Shown: piece after piece, positions 7,053 to 14,652 of the stretch
Layout of the letters: each line of letters starts with the position of its first letter
Numbering within the stretch: position 1 is the first letter of the stretch
Assembly: GCA_900768515.1 (NCBI GenBank)
Contig: CAAGDG010000032.1
Coordinates: 1 to 19,652 of the forward strand
Length of the DNA stretch: 19,652 nucleotides
Direction of reading: 5' to 3'
Source: Lentisphaeria bacterium
GTDB lineage: Bacteria > Verrucomicrobiota > Lentisphaeria > Victivallales > Victivallaceae
Made by a program: the position numbers and the translations under genes
Notes under the pieces: model-generated
What the model saw: the letters and a program-made list of their open reading frames with translations, nothing else
What the model was told of the DNA's origin: nothing
Databases searched by the model: none

Positions 7053-7588
7053 ATGCAAAAAAGGTGATCGCGCTGGGTGTCACCGGCGGAATCGCCGCCT
7101 ACAAGGCGGCTGATCTCTGCAGCCGGCTGACCCGGGAATCGTTCGACGTACAGGTGCTGATGACCGCAAACGCGGAGCGTTTCGTAACCGAGCTGACCTT
7201 CCGGACGCTTTCGCGCCGGCCGGTGATTACCTCGCTCTGGGAGGCGCCGGACTGGAGACCGGAGCATGTCGCACTGGCCGACGAGGCGGAACTCCTGCTG
7301 GTGGCCCCGGCCACGGCGAATTTTCTCGCCAAATTTGCGAACGGAATCGCCGACGACGCCCTGACCACATTTGCCGCAACCTTCGGCGGTCCGGTGGTGA
7401 TCGCTCCCGCAATGAACCCGAAGATGTGGCATCATCCCGCCTGCCGGGCAAATGCCGAGACGCTGCGCAGCCGCGGCGTCCGCTTTGTCGGACCGGAGTC
7501 GGGGCGGGTCGCCTGCGGTGCCGACGGCGAAGGGAGACTCGCGGGAATCGAAAACATTCTAACAGCAGTCCGCGAAATCCTCGGATGA
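7049..7588 (+). CDS. coaC: Phosphopantothenoylcysteine decarboxylase, stand-alone CoaC
   Basis: FMN-dependent decarboxylase converting 4'-phosphopantothenoylcysteine to 4'-phosphopantetheine in coenzyme A synthesis. The 179 residues cover only the CoaC half of the usual CoaBC fusion. Flavoprotein motifs are intact: the GVTGGIAAYKA start, catalytic H73 in EHVALA, APAMNPKMW with N124, and the flap cysteine C157 in RVACG. The protein ends cleanly after this domain with its own stop, so it is not a frameshifted fusion. The ligase half is at 9874-10506 on the same strand, beyond gatB and recO. It overlaps gmk by 4 nt and converges on recO with a 7-nt gap. Confidence 0.95.
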   Translation: MNAKKVIALGVTGGIAAYKAADLCSRLTRESFDVQVLMTANAERFVTELTFRTLSRRPVITSLWEAPDWRPEHVALADEAELLLVAPATANFLAKFANGIADDALTTFAATFGGPVVIAPAMNPKMWHHPACRANAETLRSRGVRFVGPESGRVACGADGEGRLAGIENILTAVREILG

Positions 7589-7595
7589 GTCGCAC

Positions 7596-8216
7596 CTACC
7601 TGGAAAGCTGATGGTAGGCGCAGAGATCCGCCAGCCACCGGTTGAGCTGCTTCCAGTAAGATTCCGGACAGGACGGCAGCGGCGAGTTTTCGACGCCGGC
7701 CGCCACCAGTTTTTCCTGAAACTCCGCCATTCCGCCGCCGGAACACTCCGGAAGCAGGCCGTTTTCGTAGAGGTAGGTGATCCGGATCACCACCGCGCAC
7801 TGCTCCATCGTCCAGCGTTCCGGTGCATCCTCCCCGAGACAGAGCTGGGCAAGTACACTGCGCAGCGCGTCGTAGGTGTAGGGAAGCGGCAGATCCGGAG
7901 CCGCGTTTTTCAATAGAAAACTTGCGATCCGGCCGGCAAGCTGGAAGTGCCGTGGCCGCTCGGCGAGCGCGTCGAAACCGCAGATCAGCTCCATCCGCTT
8001 CGCGGTCCGCAGTTCGGAACCGCCGGCGTCGTCGAATTCGAGGTCCAGCTCCCGAAAGAGGTCGGCGACCGGCAAACCGGCCCCGGAGAGCTTCTGTGCG
8101 CCGTGGGCCACCAGACTGAGCTTGCCGCAGTCCGGACTGATCCCCGAAAGCAGCAGCGCCGACTCCCGGTAGGGCTGCTTGGAAAGAACGATCATCTGCG
8201 TGGAGACCAATGACAC
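7596..8216 (-). CDS. recO: DNA repair protein RecO
   Basis: Recombination mediator that helps RecR load RecA onto SSB-coated single-stranded DNA. The 206-residue protein begins with the RecO OB-fold pattern TQMIVLSKQPYRESALLLSG...GKLSLVAHGAQK, followed by a helical C-terminal domain. It is somewhat shorter than E. coli RecO and has no C-terminal CxxC zinc site, so assignment rests mainly on the N-terminal domain. GTG at 8216 is chosen because GGGGAGG (8222-8228) ends 5 nt upstream and the OB fold then starts near the N-terminus. A longer in-frame TTG start at 8252, overlapping the gatB stop by 4 nt, is possible. It is second in the gatB-recO pair. Confidence 0.85.
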   Translation of the reverse strand: MSLVSTQMIVLSKQPYRESALLLSGISPDCGKLSLVAHGAQKLSGAGLPVADLFRELDLEFDDAGGSELRTAKRMELICGFDALAERPRHFQLAGRIASFLLKNAAPDLPLPYTYDALRSVLAQLCLGEDAPERWTMEQCAVVIRITYLYENGLLPECSGGGMAEFQEKLVAAGVENSPLPSCPESYWKQLNRWLADLCAYHQLSR

Positions 8217-8221
8217 GGAGA

Positions 8222-8228
8222 ACCTCCC
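8222..8228 (-). promoter_or_regulatory. Ribosome binding site that decides the recO start
   Basis: Minus-strand GGGGAGG is separated by 5 nt from GTG at 8216. It sits inside the longer open frame that begins at TTG 8252 and favours the shorter RecO. Confidence 0.55.
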
Positions 8229-8248
8229 CACCCCGGCGCCCGCCGGAT

Positions 8249-9688
8249 TCAATCCAGCTGTTTCTTGAGTTCAGCGACCACCAGCTGCGGATTGGCTTTC
8301 CCCTTGCTGAGCTTCATGACCTGACCGACCAGGTACTGCAGAACCTTGGCGTTGCCAGCCTTGTACTGTTCAACCTGCGCCGGGTTCGCGGCGATCGCCT
8401 GTGACACCACCGCGGCAATCGCGCCGGAGTCGCTGACCTGCACCAGTCCCTTCGCCTTGACGATGGCGGCGGCGCGTTCGCCGGTGGCGAACATCTCGGC
8501 GAAGACCTCCTTGGCGATCTTGCCGTTGATGGTCTTGTCCTCGATCAGGTTGACCAGTTCCGCGAGGGCGTCTGCCGGAATCCGGCAGTCGTCGATGGCG
8601 ACCTTCGCCTCGCCGAGTTCGCGGAGCAGTTCGGAAATGATCCAGTTCGCCAGCAGCTTGGGCGACTTGGCGAGCGCGGCGCCACGGTTGAAATAGGCCG
8701 CCACAAACCGGTCGGCGGTCAGCACTTCAGCATCGTATTCGGTCAGTCCGAAATCGGCGACGAACCGCCGCCGCATCGCGTCGGGCAGCTCCGGCAATGC
8801 GGCACGCAGCTCTTCAATCTCCTGTTCGGAGAGCGTGACCGGCATCAGGTCCGGGTCCGGGAAGTAGCGGTAGTCGTGCGCCTGCTCCTTGGAACGCATC
8901 AGGTAACTCTCGCCGGTGTCGTCATTCCAGCCGCGGGTCTCCTGCGAAATCGAACCACCCCGGTCCAGAATCTCGGACTGACGCCAGTATTCGTATTCGA
9001 TCGCACGGTGGGCGGCGCGGAAGCTGTTCAAGTTCTTAAGCTCGATCTTGGTGCCGAACTCCTGCTGCCCGACCGGGCGCAGCGAGATATTCACATCGCA
9101 CCGCATCTGCCCCTTTTCCATATCGCAGTCGCTGATGCCGCCGTACTGCATGATCTCCTTGAGCCGCGTGAGATAGGCGTAGGCCTCATCGGCGGAACGC
9201 ATATCCGGTTCGCTGACCGTCTCCAGAAGCGGAACTCCGGAACGGTTGTAGTCGGCGCCGGTCGCGCCGCCGGTGTGATTGAGTTTGGCCGGGTCCTCTT
9301 CAAGATGGATCCGGGTGATGCCGATCCACTTCTCCGGAAGCGGCGCGCCGGAGAATCCGGTCCCTCCGATCCGCAGCTTCCCCCCCCGGCAGAACGGGAG
9401 GTCGTACTGGCTGATCTGGTAGTTTTTGACCAGGTCGGGATAGAAGTAGCTCTTGCGGTCGAACTTGCTGAAATGCGCAATTTCGCAGCCGGTCAGCAGC
9501 CCGGCCACGACCGCCTTCCGGATCGCCTCGTGATTCGGCACCGGCAGCGTGCCGGGATACCCCATGCAGACCGGACAGATCAAGGTGTTCGGCTCCGCGC
9601 CGAACCGGTTCGGGCAGGAGCAGAACATCTTGCTCGCCGTTCGCACCTGAATGTGGACTTCCAGACCAATTACCGCTTCGTATTTCAT
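8249..9688 (-). CDS. gatB: Aspartyl/glutamyl-tRNA amidotransferase subunit B
   Basis: Kinase/tRNA-binding subunit of GatCAB, which converts misacylated Glu-tRNA(Gln) or Asp-tRNA(Asn) into Gln-tRNA(Gln) or Asn-tRNA(Asn). The full-length 479-residue product opens with the GatB signature YEAVIGLEVHIQ. CSCP and LICPVCMGYPG supply the cysteines that often bind zinc. DYNRSGVPLLE and HDYRYFPDPDL complete the catalytic part. The C-terminal tail/YqeY domain (about 330-479) is complete. gatA and gatC are not in the window. A TTGACA-17-TAAATT promoter lies just upstream, leaving a leader of about 37 nt, and recO follows directly. Confidence 0.97.
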   Translation of the reverse strand: MKYEAVIGLEVHIQVRTASKMFCSCPNRFGAEPNTLICPVCMGYPGTLPVPNHEAIRKAVVAGLLTGCEIAHFSKFDRKSYFYPDLVKNYQISQYDLPFCRGGKLRIGGTGFSGAPLPEKWIGITRIHLEEDPAKLNHTGGATGADYNRSGVPLLETVSEPDMRSADEAYAYLTRLKEIMQYGGISDCDMEKGQMRCDVNISLRPVGQQEFGTKIELKNLNSFRAAHRAIEYEYWRQSEILDRGGSISQETRGWNDDTGESYLMRSKEQAHDYRYFPDPDLMPVTLSEQEIEELRAALPELPDAMRRRFVADFGLTEYDAEVLTADRFVAAYFNRGAALAKSPKLLANWIISELLRELGEAKVAIDDCRIPADALAELVNLIEDKTINGKIAKEVFAEMFATGERAAAIVKAKGLVQVSDSGAIAAVVSQAIAANPAQVEQYKAGNAKVLQYLVGQVMKLSKGKANPQLVVAELKKQLD

Positions 9689-9725
9689 CGCTGCTTCCGC
9701 TTTGTAAGTTAAATCTCCATCATCC

Positions 9726-9734
9726 TGTTATAAT
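9726..9734 (+). promoter_or_regulatory. Extended -10 promoter for coaB
   Basis: TGTTATAAT is a perfect TGnTATAAT extended -10 element. Its -35 is poor: TTGTAA (9702-9707) is 21 bp away, which an extended -10 can tolerate. Transcription would start near 9741, giving coaB a leader of about 130 nt. The -10 overlaps the gatB -10 on the other strand. Confidence 0.45.
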
Positions 9735-9760
9735 TTACTGGAAACATCGGCTTTTGTCAA
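9732..9760 (-). promoter_or_regulatory. Sigma-70 promoter for gatB-recO
   Basis: Minus-strand TTGACA (9760-9755), an exact consensus -35, is followed after 17 bp by TAAATT (9737-9732), a 4-of-6 match to the -10. The predicted start near 9725 leaves about 37 nt before the gatB ATG at 9688. Confidence 0.6.
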
Positions 9761-9831
9761 TGCGCCCCGAAGGGAAATCGAAGATTTTGGAGGGTTCCGG
9801 ATTGATTTTATCCGCCCCGGTGCTACCTTAT

Positions 9832-9858
9832 CCGCTGTACAGCGGCGGCAGGTGCCGC
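9832..9858 (+). other. Hairpin-forming leader just ahead of the coaB ribosome site
   Basis: CCGCTGTACAGCGG (9832-9845) is a perfect 14-bp palindrome. It is followed by GCGGCA-GG-TGCCGC (9845-9858), three bases before the GGGAGG at 9861. The two share one base, so they compete or stack. This could tune coaB translation or be an operator, but nothing in the sequence proves either. Confidence 0.3.
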
Positions 9859-9873
9859 AAGGGAGGTTTTTCC

Positions 9874-10506
9874 ATGAAATGTGTGATTTCCGCCGGACCG
9901 ACCCGGGAACGGATCGACGCGGTCCGGTTTCTGAGCAACCGCTCCTCCGGCAAAATGGGGTACGCCCTGGCCGAGGCCGCCCGCGACGCCGGACATGAAG
10001 TGGTTCTGGTCTCCGGTCCGACCGCCCTCGCGGCGCCGACCGGCGTCACACTGGTCCCGGTGGAATCGGCCGCGGATATGGCCGAGGCGATGTTCGAACG
10101 GGCCGCCGACGCCGGACTGGTCATCATGGCGGCGGCCGTCGCCGACTACCGCCCGGTCCGGACGCTTCCCGGCAAAATGAAGAAAACCCCCGGCAACCTC
10201 ACCATCGAACTGGAACGCACCGTCGACATCCTCGCCGAACTCGGCCGCCGCAAACCCGCCGGCCAGATCCTGATCGGATTCGCCGCCGAAACCGACGACC
10301 TTCTCGCCAACGCCGCCGGCAAACTCAAACGGAAAAACCTCGACTGGATCGCCGCCAACGACGTCAGCAGAAACGATATCGGGTTCGGCAGCGACAACAA
10401 CGCGGTGACTCTGCTCGGACGGCATGGGGAACGGGTCGATTTCGCGCCCGATTCCAAATATGAGATCGCCCGGCGGATTCTCGAGGAGGTCACCGCCGGG
10501 CGGTGA
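9874..10506 (+). CDS. coaB: Phosphopantothenate-cysteine ligase, stand-alone CoaB
   Basis: Joins 4'-phosphopantothenate to cysteine, the step before CoaC in coenzyme A synthesis. The 210 residues correspond to the C-terminal half of CoaBC. Motifs include ISAGPTRERIDAVRFLSNRSSGKMG at the N-terminus (about residues 5-29), AAAVADYRP, and GKMKKTP, the counterpart of the KIKK segment of CTP-dependent bacterial CoaB. IGFAAET is also present. ATG at 9874 has GGGAGG (9861-9866) 7 nt upstream; the open frame extends back to 9754 but looks like leader. Its 3' end overlaps holA tail to tail by 17 bp (10490-10506). Confidence 0.95.
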   Translation: MKCVISAGPTRERIDAVRFLSNRSSGKMGYALAEAARDAGHEVVLVSGPTALAAPTGVTLVPVESAADMAEAMFERAADAGLVIMAAAVADYRPVRTLPGKMKKTPGNLTIELERTVDILAELGRRKPAGQILIGFAAETDDLLANAAGKLKRKNLDWIAANDVSRNDIGFGSDNNAVTLLGRHGERVDFAPDSKYEIARRILEEVTAGR

Positions 10507-11560
10507 GTGACAGCACCAGCTGCTCCAGCACGATCCGCGGCTCCCCGGCCCCGGAAACCAGCGCGCGGCTGGCATTCCGGACCAGTTCAAGGTTTCCGAC
10601 CAGTTCCCGCTCCGAAAATCCGGCCGCCGCCTCACAGATCTTGTAGGCACGGTAGGGGTGCAGCTTCAGCAGAAAGTTCTCCGGAAACTCCTCCCGCAGC
10701 TTCGGATCGAGCGCGTCAAACGTATGCGCCGAAACCCGGGTCAGATTCAGCTGCCGCATCGCCAGCCTCGTCTGAATCTGCTTCTGGAATTCACTGGAAA
10801 GCGCCGCCATCAGCCGGATCTCCGGCTCCCCCTGCGAGAGCAGCACCGAGAGAAGATGCAGCGCCCGCGGCACATCGCGCGCCACAATCGCGCCGGTGAA
10901 CTCCCAGCTCACCGTCTCCGGCGTACGGCTGACCACCGCGCGGCAATCCTCCAGCCGGATCTCCGGCGCATCGCCGACGTAGCAGCAGATCTTCTCCAGT
11001 TCGTTGTGCAGCAGACCGGAGTCGCCACCGATCGTCTCGGTCAGAAAACCGGCGGCGGCCGGTTCAATCGTCTTGCCCAGCTCCCGGCAGATCTCCCGGA
11101 TGCCGAGCCGCCGGTTGTCGGCATAGTTGCGGTCGTTGGACTTCGCCTTCGCGAACACCTCGACCCGGACCCCCGCCGCCTTCAGCGCCTTGGTCCACGC
11201 CTTGCGCCCGTCGAAGTTGAAGCCGTCGATCACCACGGTCAACTCTTCCGGCAGCGGCTGCCGCAGAAACTCCAGAATCTCCGTGTAGACCGGCAGCGGC
11301 TCCTTGGCGCCGAAAGGTTCGAAATCCGCCCAGTGCCGGAGCCAGACCAGCTTGGAACCGCAGAGAAAAGGCGGTGTGCGCAGCGCCTCCAGAAAACGGC
11401 CGGCGGCCTCTTCCGGGCGCAATTCGACGGAATCCCCGGGAATCACCTCAAACCCGGGATCGTCCTCGAATGATTCGCCGCCCAGCTCCCGCACCAGTGC
11501 GCGAGCGCGCTCTTTGACGGCAAACTCGTCGTCGCCGGTGATGATATGGCAAATACCCAT
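10490..11560 (-). CDS. holA: DNA polymerase III subunit delta
   Basis: Clamp-loader subunit that opens the beta sliding clamp during replication. The 356-residue length is normal for HolA. It begins ICHIITGDDEFAVKERARAL, the family's degenerate P-loop region. Further HolA features are the PFLCGSKLVWLRH segment near the clamp-binding wrench, AGFLTETIGGDSGLLHNELEKI, and a helical C-terminal collar domain with the SLLSQGEPEIRLMAAL-like pattern. No functional ATPase motif is expected in delta. It has a near-consensus promoter just upstream although it could also be read from the tsaB-side operon. Its last 17 bp overlap the end of convergent coaB. Confidence 0.92.
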   Translation of the reverse strand: MGICHIITGDDEFAVKERARALVRELGGESFEDDPGFEVIPGDSVELRPEEAAGRFLEALRTPPFLCGSKLVWLRHWADFEPFGAKEPLPVYTEILEFLRQPLPEELTVVIDGFNFDGRKAWTKALKAAGVRVEVFAKAKSNDRNYADNRRLGIREICRELGKTIEPAAAGFLTETIGGDSGLLHNELEKICCYVGDAPEIRLEDCRAVVSRTPETVSWEFTGAIVARDVPRALHLLSVLLSQGEPEIRLMAALSSEFQKQIQTRLAMRQLNLTRVSAHTFDALDPKLREEFPENFLLKLHPYRAYKICEAAAGFSERELVGNLELVRNASRALVSGAGEPRIVLEQLVLSLTARR

Positions 11561-11593
11561 GAAACATTCCGCTGCTGCTTGTCGATGATTGTT

Positions 11594-11622
11594 ACAATAT
11601 CCCGCACCGACGGCACTGTCAA
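11594..11622 (-). promoter_or_regulatory. Sigma-70 promoter for holA
   Basis: Minus-strand TTGACA (11622-11617), an exact -35, lies 17 bp from TATTGT (11599-11594). Transcription would start near 11587, about 27 nt before the holA ATG. It separates holA from the upstream membrane-protein gene that ends at 11644. Confidence 0.6.
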
Positions 11623-11643
11623 GCCCCCGGCGCCGGTTCCGGT

Positions 11644-12363
11644 TCAGAAGAAGAGCCCCCGCAGCGCCGGAGGCGCATAGATGATCCGCAGATTGCCCGC
11701 CTCGTCAAACCGAATCGAGCGGACCGCCTCCATGAACTTGCGGAACGACCTCCGGGAACGCTGCTTCGCAATCGCCTTGTCCGCGGCCAGGTTCACCCAT
11801 GTGGCGGGAATCGGAAACGCCCCCACCCGCGCCTTCCGGGTTTCAATCGAGAAATCCTCCCCGTCCTTGTACGGGACCACCTCCGCCCGGACCGTCAGAA
11901 CGCCGCCGAAAAGAATCGGCCAGGAGGTATCCACCGGCAGCGCCAGTTCGAGCACTCCGTCGCGCGCCTTCCAGTCGTAGTTCCGCACCCCGTCCGCGAC
12001 CCGCAGCGCCGGATAGGCCAGTCGGATCGGCAAAATTCCGGAATCGGCGCAGCGGCGCAGCCGCAGAAGGTCCTCCGGAGACAACACCAGCTCCGACTCC
12101 TCCGGCTTTCCCTGCATCGCCTCCTGCACCAGCCGGACGCTCAACTTCTGAAAAAGCGCAAGATCCTCCAGGCCGGCGGGATCCACCGGCTCCCGCACAC
12201 CGCCGGAAAAGAGCAGAAAGGTCAAAAACAACAGAAGTCCGATCAGGAACAGCACCGGAGCTCCCCACCGGAACGCCAGGCGACGTGCTCGGGAACTTTT
12301 CTTCGCTCCGCGCGCCCCCTTTCCGGAAGTTCCTCCCTTCTTTCCTCCGGACGCCCTGCCCAT
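11644..12363 (-). CDS. Membrane-anchored protein of unknown function
   Basis: A 239-residue protein I cannot assign to a family. The first 30 residues are Gly/Ser/Lys/Arg-rich and positively charged, followed by one transmembrane segment at about 33-53 (APVLFLIGLLLFLTFLLFSG). The remaining 185 residues would lie outside the cytoplasm by the positive-inside rule. That part includes VLSPEDLLRLRRCADSGILP and alternating hydrophobic beta-like stretches ending APPALRGLFF. The layout (one N-terminal anchor, then a globular beta-rich domain with an LSPEDL-type helix) is loosely like YpmS/DUF2140 proteins, but I do not claim homology. It starts 1 nt after the tsaB stop and is probably translated from the same message. 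Confidence 0.8.
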   Translation of the reverse strand: MGRASGGKKGGTSGKGARGAKKSSRARRLAFRWGAPVLFLIGLLLFLTFLLFSGGVREPVDPAGLEDLALFQKLSVRLVQEAMQGKPEESELVLSPEDLLRLRRCADSGILPIRLAYPALRVADGVRNYDWKARDGVLELALPVDTSWPILFGGVLTVRAEVVPYKDGEDFSIETRKARVGAFPIPATWVNLAADKAIAKQRSRRSFRKFMEAVRSIRFDEAGNLRIIYAPPALRGLFF

Positions 12364-12364
12364 G

Positions 12365-13048
12365 TCAAGCCTCCGCCTTCGGGAAGACCGCCGGGCGGAT
12401 GTAGACCAGCCGGGTCAGATCGCCGTCGAACCGCTGGAACCGGGCCAGCGCCAACGCCTCGGGTTTCAGATGATCAAATCCCGTCACCCGTTCGGCGGTC
12501 GCCTCCGGCAGCAGCTGCCGGAGCGCATCCAGCTCGCCGGTGAGGGCGGCAAAGCGGTCGAAGGCGCTCCCGGCGAAGAAAACGGCCGCCTGTTCGCGGT
12601 TCAATACCGCTTCGCAGCCGGAAGGAACCGGTTCCCCGGAGCGCACCTCCAGCCCGTAACAGATCAGTTCGTGATTGCGGCCGTCGAAGAGCGTCGCGAT
12701 CCGTTCCCCCTCCCGGAGAACGTCAAAATTGGCGGCCAGCGCCACCGCCGTCGGCACACAGCGGGTCTCGATCTCCGGACGACGGAAACTCCAGCCGCCA
12801 ACCAGTGCGGCGGCCAGACGCATTCCCGTGAAGCTGCCGGGTCCGGAACCGACCGTCCAGCGCCGGACCGCGTCCAGCGACACACCGGCCGCAGTCAGCT
12901 GCTCCTCCACCCAGACGGCGAGACCGGCCGATTCCCGGCCGCGCATCGGACGGAGCGCGACCTTCACCGCCCTGCCCGAATCGTCCAGCAGAGCGAAACC
13001 AGCCTCCCGGCCGGAGAGATCGACCGCACCCGAATAAAATCCACTCAT
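12365..13048 (-). CDS. tsaB: tRNA threonylcarbamoyladenosine biosynthesis protein TsaB
   Basis: Partner of TsaD and TsaE in forming t6A at position 37 of ANN-decoding tRNAs; TsaB itself is a catalytically inactive ASKHA-fold protein. The 227 residues are typical. Diagnostic is WTVGSGPGSFTGMRLAAALV at about residues 65-84, followed by the variable region and the late VYIRPAVF motif, equivalent to YLRP in other TsaB proteins. No tsaD or tsaE is present in the window. The ATG overlaps the lysA stop by 4 nt (ATGA at 13045-13048), so it is translationally coupled to lysA. The next gene begins 1 nt after its stop. Confidence 0.92.
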   Translation of the reverse strand: MSGFYSGAVDLSGREAGFALLDDSGRAVKVALRPMRGRESAGLAVWVEEQLTAAGVSLDAVRRWTVGSGPGSFTGMRLAAALVGGWSFRRPEIETRCVPTAVALAANFDVLREGERIATLFDGRNHELICYGLEVRSGEPVPSGCEAVLNREQAAVFFAGSAFDRFAALTGELDALRQLLPEATAERVTGFDHLKPEALALARFQRFDGDLTRLVYIRPAVFPKAEA

Positions 13049-14265
13049 AACGCCTCAGTCTCTCCGATAATGCGTTCAGCCAGCTCGTCGAACGACTCCG
13101 CACGGCGGAATGAGACCGCCCGCCCCTGCGAAATCACCACCTCCGCCGGCATCGGCCGCAGGTTGTAGACGCCGCCCATCGAATAGCAGTAGGCGCCGGC
13201 ATTGCCGATTCCGAGGATGTCGTACTCCCGGATCTCCGGCAGTTCGCGCTGTTCGGCAAACCGGTCGCCGGTTTCGCAGATGTTGCCGCAGACGTCATAG
13301 ACCTGCGGACGCCCCTCCGGATTGCTCAGGTTGAACACCTGATGGTAGGCGTTGTAAAGCACCGGCCGGATCAACTGCGGAAAACCGGAATTGCATCCGG
13401 CGATCAGTCGGGCGCGGTTGCGCTTGAGCGTGTTGACCTCGGTCAGCAGCATGCCCGCCTCGGCGACCAGGAATTTCCCCGGTTCGAAAAGCATTTTGAG
13501 CGGACGGCCATACTCCGCGGTGAACGCCTCGAACCGGCGGGTGATCTCCGCCCCCATCGCCACATAGTCGATCCGGGCTTCGTCAGGACGGTAGGGAACC
13601 TTGAAGCCGCCGCCGAAATCGAGAAATTCGAGATCGGGAAAATTGTCCGGCGTCGCAATCCGCATCAGATTTTCCATGCTCCGGAACACCGACTCCGCAT
13701 GCTGCAGCCCGCTGCCGGTGTGTTCGTGCAGTCCGACCACGGTCAGGCTGCCGGCACGGACCAGCTCCAGCACCTCCCCGACCGAATCGAGCAGAATGCC
13801 GAACTTGGTCAGATCGCCGCCGGTCATGGTCTTCTCGTTGTCGCCGTCACAGACATCCGGATTGAACCGCAGACAGATCCGGCATCCGGGGTGCTGGTTG
13901 GAAACCTTGCGCAGCCGCGACAGCGAACCGATGTTCATGGTCACTCCGAGATTCAGCACCATCTCGAACTCGGCGTCGGTCATGTTGTTCGCGGTGTAGA
14001 TGATCCGGTCCTTCGGAAACCCCAGCTTGAGCGCGAGCAGCACCTCGCCGGGACTGACCGTGTCCAGTCCGGCGCCGGCGTCGCGCAGCATCTTGAGCAG
14101 ACCGACATTGTAATTCGCCTTGAGCGCATAGTGAATCCGCAGCCCGGGGTAGCGGATGAAGCGGAAAAGATCCCGGTAACGCTCCAGCACCATGTCCCCG
14201 TCATAGACGAAGAGCGGCGTGCCGTAGGTCCCGGCCAGACGGAGCAGAAGTTCCCGATCAAGCAT
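13045..14265 (-). CDS. lysA: Diaminopimelate decarboxylase
   Basis: PLP-dependent fold-III decarboxylase that makes lysine from meso-diaminopimelate. The 406-residue protein has the PLP lysine K49 in HYALKAN, HTGSGL (HIGSG in E. coli), a Gly-rich phosphate loop DFGGGF, EPGKFLVAEAG, the LIRPVLYNAYH segment, and the C-terminal cysteine C330 in CETGD with NAGAYCYSM. The usual VDAG before LIRP is AGCNSG. The family also includes carboxynorspermidine and ornithine decarboxylases; CETGD and the late motifs favour LysA. ATG at 14265 is chosen because AGGGAAT lies immediately upstream and the fold begins normally; the open frame extends to 14325 without a better site. It is third in the operon, between the cupin and tsaB. 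Confidence 0.9.
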   Translation of the reverse strand: MLDRELLLRLAGTYGTPLFVYDGDMVLERYRDLFRFIRYPGLRIHYALKANYNVGLLKMLRDAGAGLDTVSPGEVLLALKLGFPKDRIIYTANNMTDAEFEMVLNLGVTMNIGSLSRLRKVSNQHPGCRICLRFNPDVCDGDNEKTMTGGDLTKFGILLDSVGEVLELVRAGSLTVVGLHEHTGSGLQHAESVFRSMENLMRIATPDNFPDLEFLDFGGGFKVPYRPDEARIDYVAMGAEITRRFEAFTAEYGRPLKMLFEPGKFLVAEAGMLLTEVNTLKRNRARLIAGCNSGFPQLIRPVLYNAYHQVFNLSNPEGRPQVYDVCGNICETGDRFAEQRELPEIREYDILGIGNAGAYCYSMGGVYNLRPMPAEVVISQGRAVSFRRAESFDELAERIIGETEAL

Positions 14266-14284
14266 GATTCCCTGCTCTCCGGAC

Positions 14285-14635
14285 TCAGTAGGTGGTGATG
14301 ACCGCGACGATTTCAAGCGGCTCATCCCCGACGTTGCGGATCGCGTGCCCGTCGCCGTTGCCGGTCAGCAGAGTGTCGCCGGCGGAAAGCTGCACCACTT
14401 CACCGTTGTCATCCGCCTCCGCTCGGCCGCGGATGATGACAAAGACCTCCTCCTCGGCGTCGTGCGGATGAAATCCGATCGAACCGCCCGGTTCAATGGT
14501 CAGTTTCGCGAACATCCGGTTGGAGCCGCGCATCTCGGTCTTCGGCTCCCAGAAGTGTTCAATCTTGACGACGCCTTTTCCTCCGCGCATCTCATTGCGC
14601 AGCTCGGTCCGATAATTTCCCGCGTGCCGATTCAT
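14285..14635 (-). CDS. Small cupin-domain protein
   Basis: A 116-residue single-domain cupin. Motif 1 is GGSIGFHPHDAEEEVFVIIRG (about 50-70) with metal ligands H56, H58 and E62/E63. Motif 2 is GDTLLTGNGDGHAIRN (86-101) with H97. All four metal positions are kept, so it probably binds a divalent metal. The substrate cannot be read from sequence: small cupins of this kind include sugar isomerases, dioxygenases and sensors. AAGGAG lies 8 nt before the ATG. It sits 17 nt after the dehydratase/activase gene and 19 nt before lysA, which suggests cotranscription but not necessarily a shared pathway. Confidence 0.88.
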   Translation of the reverse strand: MNRHAGNYRTELRNEMRGGKGVVKIEHFWEPKTEMRGSNRMFAKLTIEPGGSIGFHPHDAEEEVFVIIRGRAEADDNGEVVQLSAGDTLLTGNGDGHAIRNVGDEPLEIVAVITTY

Positions 14636-14652
14636 GGCAGAAACTCCTTCGT

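Noticed and set aside
10490..10506. The 17-bp tail-to-tail overlap of coaB and holA as a sign of a sequencing error
   Set aside because: Both proteins end at the length expected for their families, so the overlap looks like ordinary gene compaction.
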